A stretch of 64,000 nucleotides of DNA from Ruminiclostridium sp. (GCA_017635095.1 JAGBMA010000042.1:17325-81324); one strand, 5' to 3'; positions 33,596-42,391 are shown, counted from the first letter of the stretch. Program-made: numbers and translations. The notes: a model not told the origin generated them from the sequence alone.

Positions 33596-35782
33596 ATGGG
33601 ATGGTTTGATGAACAGATACGGCAGCGCATGGAAAAGGATCAGGAGGTATTGGAGGATTCTTTTGTCGATATGATGAGTGCGGTGCTGGGTAAATGGGAA
33701 ACCGCTCACCTAGAGGACAGCCGTTTCACAGCCAAGGCAGCGCTGGACGACATCCTGAGATACTATCGGCAGAAGCCCGTCGAGATACCGGACGACGCAC
33801 AGAGTCTGACAGACAGGATAGAAGCCGTCCTGCGGCCTTCCGGACTGATGGTGAGGGAGGTCGATCTGGAGGAGGGCTGGCAGAATGATGCCTACGGTCC
33901 GATGCTGGGGTATGTGCGGGAAAACGGTCAGATCGTGGCGCTGATGCCATCCGGGCTGTTCGGATATTATTACAGGGATCCGGAAACGGGGAAACGGCGG
34001 AAGGTAACACGAAGGAATGCCCGTCTTTTTGAGCGTGAGGCGCTGTGCTTTTACCGTCCTATGCCTATGAAACGTCTGGGTATCCCCGATCTGCTGCTCT
34101 ATATGAAAAGCTGCGTCTCAAAGGGCGATCTCGTTCTTATAGTTCTGGCGACGCTGGCTATGACGCTGGTGGGAATGATAGAGCCCAGAGTCTATCACCT
34201 GATCACAGGCACGGTTCTTCAGGATAAACGAATGAACCTGATGATCGGTATGGGAGTATTCCTGCTGTGCTCGGCTTTTGCCGCGCAGCTTGTGGGGCTT
34301 ATGCGTTCTCTTCTGGTGAGGCGGATAAATACCAAGATGTCGCAGAGCGTGGAGGCTTCCGTAATGATGAGGATCCTCGCCCTGCCTGTGAGTTTTTTCA
34401 GAAGGTTTGCCTCCGGCGAGCTTGCGAGCCACGCTTCGTCCGTCAACTCGCTGTGCAGCATGATGCTTAACAATATCTTTTCGGTCGGTTTGTCCAGCCT
34501 GATGTCGCTTTTATATATTTCGCAGATCTTTTCTTTTGCTCCGTCGCTGGTATGGCCGTCCATACTGATCATACTTTCGACCGTGATACTCGGTGTGGCT
34601 GCTTCGCTGGTTCAGATCGGCATTACAAGAAAGCAGATGAAGCTGTCCGCTGAGGAATCCGGTATGAGCTACGCGGTTCTGAACGCGGTGCAGAAAATTC
34701 GCCTGTCGGGTGCTGAAAAGCGCGTATTTGCCCGCTGGGCGCGGCTGTACGCAAAGGAAGCAAAGCTGGAACACGATCCGCCGGTTTTTCTGAAGCTGAA
34801 CGGCGTGCTAATCACCGCCATTTCCCTCATAGGTACGATAGTTCTGTATTTTCTGGCAATAAAAACGGGTATCGGCGAAAGCGAGTATTACGCGTTCAGC
34901 GCCGCGTACGGACGCGTGATGGGCGCGTTCTCGGCTCTGGCGGGTATCGCGATCTCCGTTGCCGGCATCAGACCGGTACTGGAAATGGCGGAACCGATCC
35001 TGACTGCTGTGCCGGAGGTGGCAGCGGAAAAAGAACCGGTGAGCCGCCTGAGCGGAAGCATCGAGATAAACCATGTATCCTTCCGGTATGAGGAAAACAC
35101 TCCTTATGTTCTTGAAGATCTGAATCTGAAGATCAAGGCGGGTGAGTATGTGGCGATCGTCGGTCGCACAGGCTGCGGAAAATCCACGCTGGTGCGATTG
35201 TTATTGGGTTTTGAAAAGCCGGAGAAAGGTACGGTATTTTACGATCAATACGATTTTAACAGCGTTGATCCATGTTCCGTCCGAAAACAGATCGGCGTGG
35301 TGATCCAGAACGGACAATTATTTCAGGGGGATATTTATTCCAATATAGTGATCTCGGCACCGAATCTGTCACAGGATGATGCATGGGAAGCTGCCGAGAT
35401 CGCCGGGATCGCCGATGATATAAGGGAGATGCCCATGGGAATGCAGACCATGATCTCGGAGGGACAGGGCGGGATCTCCGGAGGACAGAAGCAGCGCCTG
35501 ATGATTGCACGCGCCGTTGCACCGAAACCTAAGATCCTTATTTTTGACGAAGCTACCAGCGCCCTCGACAACAAGACACAGCGTCAGGTATCGGAAGCTC
35601 TGGACAATCTGCACTGCACTCGCATCGTGATTGCTCACAGACTTTCCACCATTCGCAGCTGTGACCGTATTCTGGTGATGGACGGAGGCTGTATCACCGA
35701 AGAGGGTAATTACGAAGAGCTGATACGGGAGAACGGATATTTCGCCGAACTGGTGGAGCGTCAGCGGCTGGATCAGGATTAA
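33596..35782 (+). CDS. Second NHLM-type ABC transporter (no peptidase)
   Basis: The 728-residue protein has a soluble N-terminal domain (1-165) without the C39 Cys/His/Asp set; it includes PMLGYVRENGQIVALMPSG and YYRDPETGKRRKV. Membrane helices lie at about 180-440. The ABC domain has Walker A GRTGCGKST, signature ISGGQKQR, Walker B ILIFDEATSALD and H-loop IAHRLSTI. This is the permease/ATP-binding partner that normally accompanies the peptidase-type NHLM exporter; the two probably pair. Last gene of the RiPP operon, convergent with the PrsW gene. No clear terminator is seen in the 16-base gap. Confidence 0.88.
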   Translation: MGWFDEQIRQRMEKDQEVLEDSFVDMMSAVLGKWETAHLEDSRFTAKAALDDILRYYRQKPVEIPDDAQSLTDRIEAVLRPSGLMVREVDLEEGWQNDAYGPMLGYVRENGQIVALMPSGLFGYYYRDPETGKRRKVTRRNARLFEREALCFYRPMPMKRLGIPDLLLYMKSCVSKGDLVLIVLATLAMTLVGMIEPRVYHLITGTVLQDKRMNLMIGMGVFLLCSAFAAQLVGLMRSLLVRRINTKMSQSVEASVMMRILALPVSFFRRFASGELASHASSVNSLCSMMLNNIFSVGLSSLMSLLYISQIFSFAPSLVWPSILIILSTVILGVAASLVQIGITRKQMKLSAEESGMSYAVLNAVQKIRLSGAEKRVFARWARLYAKEAKLEHDPPVFLKLNGVLITAISLIGTIVLYFLAIKTGIGESEYYAFSAAYGRVMGAFSALAGIAISVAGIRPVLEMAEPILTAVPEVAAEKEPVSRLSGSIEINHVSFRYEENTPYVLEDLNLKIKAGEYVAIVGRTGCGKSTLVRLLLGFEKPEKGTVFYDQYDFNSVDPCSVRKQIGVVIQNGQLFQGDIYSNIVISAPNLSQDDAWEAAEIAGIADDIREMPMGMQTMISEGQGGISGGQKQRLMIARAVAPKPKILIFDEATSALDNKTQRQVSEALDNLHCTRIVIAHRLSTIRSCDRILVMDGGCITEEGNYEELIRENGYFAELVERQRLDQD

Positions 35783-35798
35783 GAGCGTGTCCATAAAG

Positions 35799-36566
35799 TC
35801 ACAGGTGTTTATCTCTTTGCTCTAATAAAAGCATTTCACAATACTTTCCTGCATTTTTCTTTGTCCTGCCGAGAATGATGAACTGAAGTACAAACATACC
35901 GACACACGCAGTAACGGCAAGAACAGCTCCTATCCCCTGTATCGTCTCATCGTTATCTTCCAAAAGCTTGTTAGTAGCTATGCAGGAATCATAAAGCGTA
36001 TGTATCACGACCGGGACAATGACTGCGAGAATATATTGTACGGAAGCAGAGCCTTTACCGGTTATTTTATAATATCTTGCAATTCCAAGATGCCTTCCCA
36101 TTATGATACCGATCAACATATGTGCAGCAACGGTTATCAGCCTTCCGGCAGCGATGAGCAGAGAATCCGAACCATAGAGGAACTCCTCAAAAAGTGTAAA
36201 TCCGAGACCGACAGCAGCTCCGATCAGAATATATTCATATACGTTCCGGATCTTTGAACGGAATATCACGACAGTAATTATGATCATCAGGAGCTTTGCC
36301 GCTTCTTCGGGAAGACCCGCAGCTGCCAATGACCCTATTACAGAACGAGCAAGAGGCGGGTAGTCTGAGCCGACATACCCCATTGACCCTAATATCAGAC
36401 CGTCAACAATGAAAAAAGCAAGCGATAACAAAAGCGAGACAACACCAAGAATTACCGGAACTATTGCCTGTGACTTTGAGATCGGTGTGGGGATCTCTCT
36501 TTTTATCATTCTTCGATAAAGAAATCCCAATATCAGTAAAGATACCGCTGATTGTATAAGTGCCAT
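35799..36566 (-). CDS. PrsW-type intramembrane metalloprotease
   Basis: The 255-residue protein has about seven to eight membrane helices. Key motifs are PEEAAK (around residue 80), FTLFEEFLYG, HMLIGIIMGRHLG and HTLYD, the Glu/His set of PrsW proteases (related to the CPBP/Abi group). PrsW proteases cleave membrane anti-sigma factors or peptides. Next to a RiPP operon such a protein may give self-immunity or take part in leader processing or signal release. It is encoded on the opposite strand, with the small remnant and the regulator genes upstream on that strand. Start and family are clear; role is inference. Confidence 0.75.
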   Translation of the reverse strand: MALIQSAVSLLILGFLYRRMIKREIPTPISKSQAIVPVILGVVSLLLSLAFFIVDGLILGSMGYVGSDYPPLARSVIGSLAAAGLPEEAAKLLMIIITVVIFRSKIRNVYEYILIGAAVGLGFTLFEEFLYGSDSLLIAAGRLITVAAHMLIGIIMGRHLGIARYYKITGKGSASVQYILAVIVPVVIHTLYDSCIATNKLLEDNDETIQGIGAVLAVTACVGMFVLQFIILGRTKKNAGKYCEMLLLEQRDKHL

Positions 36567-36655
36567 TATGAAATCTCCCTAAGTATTGTTGCAGACATAT
36601 ATTATCCTGCGTTCTGTACTTCATTCTGATGCTTATACCAAAGACAAAGCAGTTT

Positions 36656-36918
36656 TTATTCCTTTCTTTTCTTTAAGATATAAGCAAGAATTCCGCTTGC
36701 TGCAAGAAGCGACAGAAATATTAACGCAAGCTCTATGCCGCCGTTACCGAACATACTTGCTGTATCTCCCGACGAAACGATGACTTCTGCACCGTTATGC
36801 CGAGAGTTATCATAGACGCATACAGCGGTTTGCGGGGGCGTAGGTACTTTACCGCGCCTAAAACAAAGCCTATAGTCGCCGATACGAGCATTGCAAGATA
36901 AAACAGCATAAAATCCAT
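36656..36918 (-). pseudogene. Composite remnant of a small membrane protein
   Basis: From an ATG at 36918 (GGAGG upstream) one frame reads MDFMLFYLAMLVSATIGFVL and GAVKYLRPRKPLYASMITLG, a convincing membrane-protein N-terminus, then becomes unlike protein and stops at 36733. Another frame, ending at 36656, gives SSGDTASMFGNGGIELALIF and then a Lys/Arg end, a typical C-terminal membrane anchor. The two halves are in different frames, so a frameshift or a deletion that joined two genes is likely. An alternative is a live 61-residue protein at 36733-36918. It follows the regulator gene (stop at 36925) and so may have been part of its transcript. Confidence 0.5.
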
Positions 36919-36924
36919 AAGCTG

Positions 36925-37548
36925 TCATTCCTCCGTCCCCGCTTGAGCCATATTCTCACCCATAAATTTGTCATACTTTACGCCGAGTATCCTTGCAAGC
37001 CTCATCAGTGTGGCGATGTCCGGGAGCCTGTCTCCGTTCTCCCACCGATAGACCGTCGGCATAGACACGCCCGCCAGCTCCGCAAGCTCGTTTCTTGTAA
37101 GGTCGCGCTCCTTGCGGTATTTCTCAATCTTCTTTCCGATCACCGCATTGCCTGAAAACTGCGCCCTTATCTGTTCATCTGTGATATCCGAGACCGGAAA
37201 CCGCAGATTATCCATGGCTTTTTTAATTTTTGCGGTGTTTATCGGTTTGAGCAGAAATGTGCTTGCAGGTGTTTCATAGCTGTCAAGCGCGTATTTGTCA
37301 TAACCCGTAATGTATATCACATTCAGCCTTGTATTCAGTTCAAGCAGCTTTTTTGCGATCTCTATCCCGTTTGCACCCGGCATTTCTATGTCAAGAAACA
37401 AAACATCGAATCTTTCCTTTTCATACAGCGGTATTATCTCGTCCGGCTCTGAGGTACCGATGAGCTGTGCTTCCGGAACGATATCCTCAAGCTCGAATAT
37501 GATATCCTCAACTATCCTCCGTTGGTCGTCCGCAACAAGTATTTTCAT
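36925..37548 (-). CDS. Response regulator with REC and XRE-type HTH domains
   Basis: The 207-residue protein has a receiver domain (1-120) with the acidic pair D7/D8, phospho-acceptor D53 (FLDIEMPG), Thr in YITGYDKYA and Lys in LLKPI. Instead of the LytTR domain usual for partners of LytS-like kinases, it ends in an XRE helix-turn-helix (about 130-195: IGKKIEKYRKERDLTRNELA, GVSMPTVYRWENG). XRE domains bind short palindromes. It is the best candidate to bind TTACCAnnnTGGTAA upstream of the RiPP and envelope genes. Its start overlaps the end of the kinase gene by four bases. Confidence 0.85.
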   Translation of the reverse strand: MKILVADDQRRIVEDIIFELEDIVPEAQLIGTSEPDEIIPLYEKERFDVLFLDIEMPGANGIEIAKKLLELNTRLNVIYITGYDKYALDSYETPASTFLLKPINTAKIKKAMDNLRFPVSDITDEQIRAQFSGNAVIGKKIEKYRKERDLTRNELAELAGVSMPTVYRWENGDRLPDIATLMRLARILGVKYDKFMGENMAQAGTEE

Positions 37549-38816
37549 ATCTCGTCCCCTCTTTTCTTAGGTATAACTATTTCCGCGACAGTACCCTCCG
37601 ATCTTTTTACAAGCTCAAGTCCGCCGCCGCATTGTATTTGCAGTCTCCTGCGCGTGTTTTCCAGACCCACGCCGAGACGCTTTTCTTCTCTCTCGGTGAT
37701 CTTTTCGGGCTTTGTGCCGCTGTCCTCAACGGTTATGACAATACTGTCAACGCGGGAAAATGTTTTTATCGCTATAGTGCCGCCGTTTTTGGAGATACCG
37801 TGTTTTATAGCGTTTTCCACGATCGGTTCAAGTGTAAGAGCGGGAATGTCGAAATTCCTCTCCCGAAGGTCATAAACAATGTTCAGATCAATGTAATGAT
37901 CCGCCTGAACAAGCGCAAGATAAGCCTGAACATTCTCCATTTCCTTCTCAAATGGTATGGACTCGTTTGACTGTATCGCACGGATATGCCCCTTGAGATA
38001 GTCGGCAAAATCGTCAATGCACCTGACCGCCACACGCTGATCCTGCCTTATGAGTGAGCGGATAACGCCGAGAGTGTTGTAGATAAAGTGCGGCTGTATC
38101 TGCGCCCGGAGCAGCTTCAGAGTATACCGCTCGATACGAAGCTCGTGTTCCGCAACGCTTTCCCTCATTTCCTGCTGATAAATAGCGGAAAGATAGATGT
38201 AATAGGCCAGCATTGAGAGTGATGTTATCGGCTCGACATAGCTCGGCGTTATATTGTTAAGCTCAAGAACAGCGGTAATACACGATATTATCACGATTGC
38301 CACCACAATAATATTTTTGCTCGCGCTTTGTCTGCCGAATCTTCTGACGGAACAGAACAGAAGCAGAACAACATAGAACATCAATACAATATATGTGGTA
38401 TATCCGAGACGGAATCTGTAAAAATCCGACCCCTCATAGCGGAATACAAGATCGCCGGCGAACGGGGCTGCAAGGTATATCACCGCGTTTATTACTGCGG
38501 GAATGCAGGCGATCAGCTTATACTTCATATCGGGTACTATTATCATAAGCTCTAAAAGTATAACGCATGGGCGCACGATATACCGGAAGATCGCAAGCAC
38601 GGTGAGCACAGCGGGGTTGGGTGCGCTTTCCGGCAGGATAGCGTCGATATGGTCGCTTGCGGAGATCGATATTGAGGTAAGAGCTATTGCCGCTACCCCT
38701 ACAGGAAAGAGCCGTGCTGCGGGTATTTGTGTCTTTTTATTTATAGCCAATAAGACCGACAGAATGAACAATATGGAATAAGTCATGAAATTTTCTGAAA
38801 TGATTTCAAGAAACAA
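37545..38816 (-). CDS. LytS-like membrane sensor histidine kinase
   Basis: TTG at 38816 is preferred: GGAAGGAG lies ten bases upstream on the minus strand, while the longer frame would start inside the promoter. The 423-residue protein has about six to seven membrane helices (1-205), then the His_kinase box QAQIQPHFIYNTLG, PALTLEPIVENAIKHG (N-box) and GVGLENTRRRL (G-box). Such kinases often sense peptides or membrane-soluble signals. Paired with the REC-XRE regulator, and located beside a RiPP operon, it could sense the exported peptide. The promoter lies directly upstream; the shared operator lies 34 bp further. Confidence 0.83.
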   Translation of the reverse strand: MFLEIISENFMTYSILFILSVLLAINKKTQIPAARLFPVGVAAIALTSISISASDHIDAILPESAPNPAVLTVLAIFRYIVRPCVILLELMIIVPDMKYKLIACIPAVINAVIYLAAPFAGDLVFRYEGSDFYRFRLGYTTYIVLMFYVVLLLFCSVRRFGRQSASKNIIVVAIVIISCITAVLELNNITPSYVEPITSLSMLAYYIYLSAIYQQEMRESVAEHELRIERYTLKLLRAQIQPHFIYNTLGVIRSLIRQDQRVAVRCIDDFADYLKGHIRAIQSNESIPFEKEMENVQAYLALVQADHYIDLNIVYDLRERNFDIPALTLEPIVENAIKHGISKNGGTIAIKTFSRVDSIVITVEDSGTKPEKITEREEKRLGVGLENTRRRLQIQCGGGLELVKRSEGTVAEIVIPKKRGDEI

Positions 38817-38850
38817 TAATAAGACGCTCCTTCCAATATTTGTTATAACT

Positions 38851-38879
38851 ATTTTACCATAAAGTTGTGCGTTTATCAA
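38851..38879 (-). promoter_or_regulatory. Promoter of the histidine kinase operon
   Basis: On the minus strand TTGATA (38874-38879), 17 bp and TAAAAT (38851-38856). The transcript would start about 30 bases upstream of the TTG start. The shared operator at 38913-38927 lies upstream and could also affect this promoter. Confidence 0.6.
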
Positions 38880-38912
38880 CTCGCTTTTGTAGTTTTTGCC
38901 GAAAACGCTATA

Positions 38913-38956
38913 TTACCAGATTGGTAATAGCGTCTATGTACTGTATATGATATAAT
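38913..38956 (+). promoter_or_regulatory. Operator-linked promoter of the first RsbW-like gene
   Basis: TTACCA-GAT-TGGTAA (38913-38927), abutting TAGCGT (-35, 38928-38933), a 17-bp spacer and TATAAT (38951-38956). Same geometry as the RiPP promoters; the -35 box is very weak. Confidence 0.78.
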
Positions 38957-39005
38957 TTTTAGGGTCTATAAAAAGACTTATCAATACATATTCCGGAGGT
39001 GCGGA

Positions 39006-39392
39006 ATGAACAGAAATGTTTTGCAGATGCAGATATACAGCTGTGATTTCGATCAGGATAAGTTCAACGCAAAGATAGCAAAGTTCTGTAGTATAAGCCA
39101 TATAGACAGTGAGACTCAAGGGATTTTGGAGCTTGCCTTGGAGGAGCTTGTTAAAAACAATATTGCAGCTTTTATTGAACACAACGATGGTCGTGGACTG
39201 CCTATCGATATAATAGTCGAACACTACGGAATATATGATGGAGCAGAAATGATCATAAGATACGGCGGTGACCGATACGACCCGATATATGACGGGGATG
39301 AGCTGTCAGCACAGCTTGCAAAAAAGCTGTTTGGCACCATAAAGTACGCTTATGACGGTACAAACTGCGTCACTGCCGAATTCCGATCGTAA
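39006..39392 (+). CDS. RsbW-like ATPase-fold protein (small)
   Basis: GGAGGTG RBS; 128 residues. The core matches the HATPase_c_2 fold of anti-sigma-factor kinases: ETQGILELALEELVKNNIAA is the N-box (E-E-L-V-x-N), and GAEMIIRYGGDRYDP is the D-box equivalent. The clear Gly-rich lid (GLG) is missing, so kinase activity is uncertain. In partner switching such proteins phosphorylate a STAS protein and bind a sigma factor or other target. It is transcribed alone from an operator-linked promoter; another such promoter follows it, before the MBOAT gene. Confidence 0.68.
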   Translation: MNRNVLQMQIYSCDFDQDKFNAKIAKFCSISHIDSETQGILELALEELVKNNIAAFIEHNDGRGLPIDIIVEHYGIYDGAEMIIRYGGDRYDPIYDGDELSAQLAKKLFGTIKYAYDGTNCVTAEFRS

Positions 39393-39438
39393 CTGTAAAT
39401 CCGATAATCATTATATTGCAGGAACAGCTTTTTGTCAA

Positions 39439-39482
39439 TTACCAGTTTGGTAATTGACTGAAAAAATGTTATTTCTTATAAT
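39439..39482 (+). promoter_or_regulatory. Operator-linked promoter of the MBOAT gene
   Basis: TTACCA-GTT-TGGTAA (39439-39453), then TTGACT (39454-39459), 17 bp and TATAAT (39477-39482). This is the strongest -35 box of the four. Confidence 0.83.
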
Positions 39483-39523
39483 ATTTGATAGGAAAATTAC
39501 TGCTGCAAAAAGGAGTGGTCTGA

Positions 39524-40930
39524 TTGACCTTCAGTTCGGTCGTATTTCTGTTTATTTTCCTTCCGGTGACATTTATTCTTTACGCGCTCATAAAGAATGA
39601 CACAGCGCGAAACATCATACTTGTTGCGGCAAGCATAGTCTTCTATGCTTTCGGTGAGCCGATAGCGGTCATCATTATGCTGATCTCGATAGTATTCAAT
39701 TATTTCTTCGGCATAGCTGTGTCGGGTGAAAAACACGCAAAGCTTGCGGTATTCCTCGCGGTACTTGTCAATATAGGACTTCTGTTCGCCTACAAATACA
39801 CAGGCTTTTTCGCGGAGACATTCAATACCGTTACCGGACTTTCAATACCCGTTCCGGTCATACGTCTGCCGATAGGTATCTCTTTCTTTACATTCCAGGG
39901 ACTAAGCTATGTCATCGATGTTTACAGGGACAAGAAAAGCGTTCAGCGCAGTCTTTTCCTTGTTATACTCTACATCTCGTTTTTCCCGCAGCTTATTGCC
40001 GGTCCTATCGTGAGATATGAGGACATCTCAAAACAGCTCAGACACCGCGAATTTACCGCCGACAGAGTGAGCAGAGGCATACACCGCTTTATTCTCGGTC
40101 TCGGCAAGAAGGTGCTTATCGCAAATCAGATGGGATTTGTCGCCGATACGGTATTCGGCTTTGCTCCCGAGCAGGTCGGAATGGGACAGGCGTGGACAGG
40201 CGCGATATGCTATACTCTCCAGATCTTCTTCGATTTCTCGGGCTACAGCGATATGGCGATAGGACTTGGGTGTATGTTCGGATTTGACTTCCTCGAAAAC
40301 TTCAACTACCCATTCATAGCGCCGAGCATACAGGATTTCTGGCGGCGCTGGCACATCTCGCTTTCAACATGGTTCAAGGAATATGTTTACATACCCCTCG
40401 GCGGAAACCGCAAGGGCAATGTGAGAACGACGATAAACAAGCTTGTCGTGTTCTTCCTCACCGGCTTGTGGCACGGAGCGAATTTTACTTTCATCGTCTG
40501 GGGAATGATACATGGGCTCTGTCAGATGCTTGAAACATATCAGATAATACCCACAAAAAAGAAATGGTTCAGACCGATAGGTCACATATATACGCTGTCG
40601 GTAACAGTGCTTGCGTTCGTGCTGTTCCGCGCGGGTTCCCTCGGACAGGGCTTCGGACTGATAGCCGATATGTTCAGCGGAGCAGCGGGAGACGCGGCTG
40701 CGAATGCCGAGATAATGTCCTGCCTGTCAACACTGTGTATTATCGCTTTCGTGTTTGCAGTGATCCTCTCAACACCTGTATTCCGTGTATTAAAAGAAAA
40801 AGCATCGAAACTTAAGAATGCGGAAATGTACAACTATATGTCATACGCCGGCTCGATAGGTATATTAGCTCTTTGCGTGCTGTCGCTTGTTTCGAGCGCA
40901 TATAACCCATTCATCTATTTCAGATTTTAA
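39524..40930 (+). CDS. MBOAT-family O-acyltransferase (AlgI/DltB-like)
   Basis: TTG start with AAAGGAG upstream. The 468-residue polytopic protein has about eleven membrane helices. It contains LPIGISFFTFQGLSYVIDVYR, FPQLIAGPIVRY, FWRRWHISLSTWFKEYVYIPLG (in two motifs) and the catalytic His in TGLWHGANFTF, the hallmarks of AlgI-type MBOAT proteins. They carry acyl groups across the membrane to acetylate extracellular polysaccharides. The next gene encodes the AlgJ/DHHW partner, as in alginate or cellulose acetylation systems. It is expressed from an operator-linked promoter and so is predicted to be co-regulated with the RiPP genes. Confidence 0.9.
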   Translation: MTFSSVVFLFIFLPVTFILYALIKNDTARNIILVAASIVFYAFGEPIAVIIMLISIVFNYFFGIAVSGEKHAKLAVFLAVLVNIGLLFAYKYTGFFAETFNTVTGLSIPVPVIRLPIGISFFTFQGLSYVIDVYRDKKSVQRSLFLVILYISFFPQLIAGPIVRYEDISKQLRHREFTADRVSRGIHRFILGLGKKVLIANQMGFVADTVFGFAPEQVGMGQAWTGAICYTLQIFFDFSGYSDMAIGLGCMFGFDFLENFNYPFIAPSIQDFWRRWHISLSTWFKEYVYIPLGGNRKGNVRTTINKLVVFFLTGLWHGANFTFIVWGMIHGLCQMLETYQIIPTKKKWFRPIGHIYTLSVTVLAFVLFRAGSLGQGFGLIADMFSGAAGDAAANAEIMSCLSTLCIIAFVFAVILSTPVFRVLKEKASKLKNAEMYNYMSYAGSIGILALCVLSLVSSAYNPFIYFRF

Positions 40931-40951
40931 GAGGGGGAGTGAAAGAACGCT

Positions 40952-42391
40952 ATGAAAAAATCATTCAAGATCGTTTATTCTGTATTGTTCTTTGCCGTCT
41001 GCGCAGCTCCCGCCGTACTGCTACCGTTTATGGGCAGCAGCGCCGAAATAGAGAAAAAGGAGCTTACGGAGCTGCCGGTGTTTATTGATAATGACGGCAT
41101 CAATACCGATTTTTCCACACAATTCGAGTCATGGTTCAATGACAGGCTTCCGATGCGCTCGGAGCTGCTTTCTGCGGCAAATCTGATAAAGGGAGAAATG
41201 CTTAACACCGTCTCGTCAAATGTTATCAGCAATAACGGCTGGCTGTTCTATGACAGCGAAAAGCTGGACTTTATGAACACGAATGCTCTGTCGGACAGGC
41301 AGATAAATGCCGCGGCGGTAACTCTGTCGCTGCTGGAGGAAAAGGTGACCTCCGAGGGCGGAAGATTTGTGTTCGTGCCTATGCCGAATAAATCCTCCGT
41401 ATATTGGGAGCACATGCCCGCCTGCTATACAAAGGCTGACGAGAACAATCTTACAAGACTCTCGGCAAAGCTTTCGGAGCTTGGCGTGAACTATACCGAT
41501 ATGCTGTCAGTCATGATACAGAACAAGGAGCTTGGTATATATCACGCCCGCGATTCGCACTGGAACAATCTTGGCGCGATGATCGGCTACAATGAGATAA
41601 TGAATTCTCTCGGCAGACCTCATAACACCTATGAGAATGCGTCCTATACATACGAACAGGTATGGCGGGCGGATCTCGACAAGCTGCTCTATCCTGCCGG
41701 CGGATTTATGGACTGGCAATACACTTTCGATATTACCTATTCGACATTCAGATTTATGCAGCCTTCCGGAGTCCATGACACAGCTGCTCAGCTTGCGGTA
41801 TTCATGAGCGACAGGGAGGAAAATGACGGCAACATCGTCACAATGAATATGAACAAGGCTCCGAACAAAAGCCTGTATATGGTGCGGGATTCTTTCGGGC
41901 GGGCACTACTCCCGTTCATGATCGACAACTACGCCAATGCTACATTCGTGCGCACCGACCGTCCGGAACTCACTTCATCGTTTGCGGATAAGGACTTCGT
42001 TTATGAGATAGTTGAGCGCAACCTGAAAAATGTGATCGCAACCGCACCTTATATGTTCGCACCCGAGAGAAACGGGGTGACATATCCGGATATATCCATA
42101 AGCGGCAATGCGGACGCTGTATTCAGCGATGAGGGCTACGCTTTCAGGCTGTACGGCAGACTTCCCGAGGACGCGGACAGCGGTGACGGCAGAGTATATG
42201 CCGTTTTCCGCAGCGAAGCCGGGGAGCGGGTGTTTGAAGCTTTCCCGATCTATGAGAACAAGCTGATCGGCGAAGACGGTACAAACGGTTTTTCAATGTT
42301 CATTGACAAGAGCACGGGACTGTCGGGAGAATATGAGCTTGTTGTCATAGCGGACAGCAAGGCATATTCAGGAGGAAAAATAATAGTGTGA
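40952..42391 (+). CDS. AlgJ/DHHW-type extracytoplasmic acetylation partner
   Basis: AGGGGGAG RBS, 21 bases after the MBOAT stop. The 479-residue protein has an N-terminal membrane anchor or signal (residues 7-27) followed by an SGNH-hydrolase-like domain. IYHARDSHWNNLGAM is the D-x-H-W motif of DHHW/AlgX proteins, and YMVRDSFGRALLPFM carries the conserved Asp-Ser. FESWFNDRLPMRSEL near residue 60 is also typical. These proteins transfer the acyl group from the MBOAT to a sugar outside the membrane. A C-terminal beta domain (about 385-479) may bind the glycan. Confidence 0.87.
   Translation: MKKSFKIVYSVLFFAVCAAPAVLLPFMGSSAEIEKKELTELPVFIDNDGINTDFSTQFESWFNDRLPMRSELLSAANLIKGEMLNTVSSNVISNNGWLFYDSEKLDFMNTNALSDRQINAAAVTLSLLEEKVTSEGGRFVFVPMPNKSSVYWEHMPACYTKADENNLTRLSAKLSELGVNYTDMLSVMIQNKELGIYHARDSHWNNLGAMIGYNEIMNSLGRPHNTYENASYTYEQVWRADLDKLLYPAGGFMDWQYTFDITYSTFRFMQPSGVHDTAAQLAVFMSDREENDGNIVTMNMNKAPNKSLYMVRDSFGRALLPFMIDNYANATFVRTDRPELTSSFADKDFVYEIVERNLKNVIATAPYMFAPERNGVTYPDISISGNADAVFSDEGYAFRLYGRLPEDADSGDGRVYAVFRSEAGERVFEAFPIYENKLIGEDGTNGFSMFIDKSTGLSGEYELVVIADSKAYSGGKIIV

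Noticed and set aside
33596-35782. Duplicate of the peptidase exporter because both genes are 728 codons
   Set aside because: The equal length is coincidence: the N-terminal domains differ and the second lacks the C39 catalytic residues.
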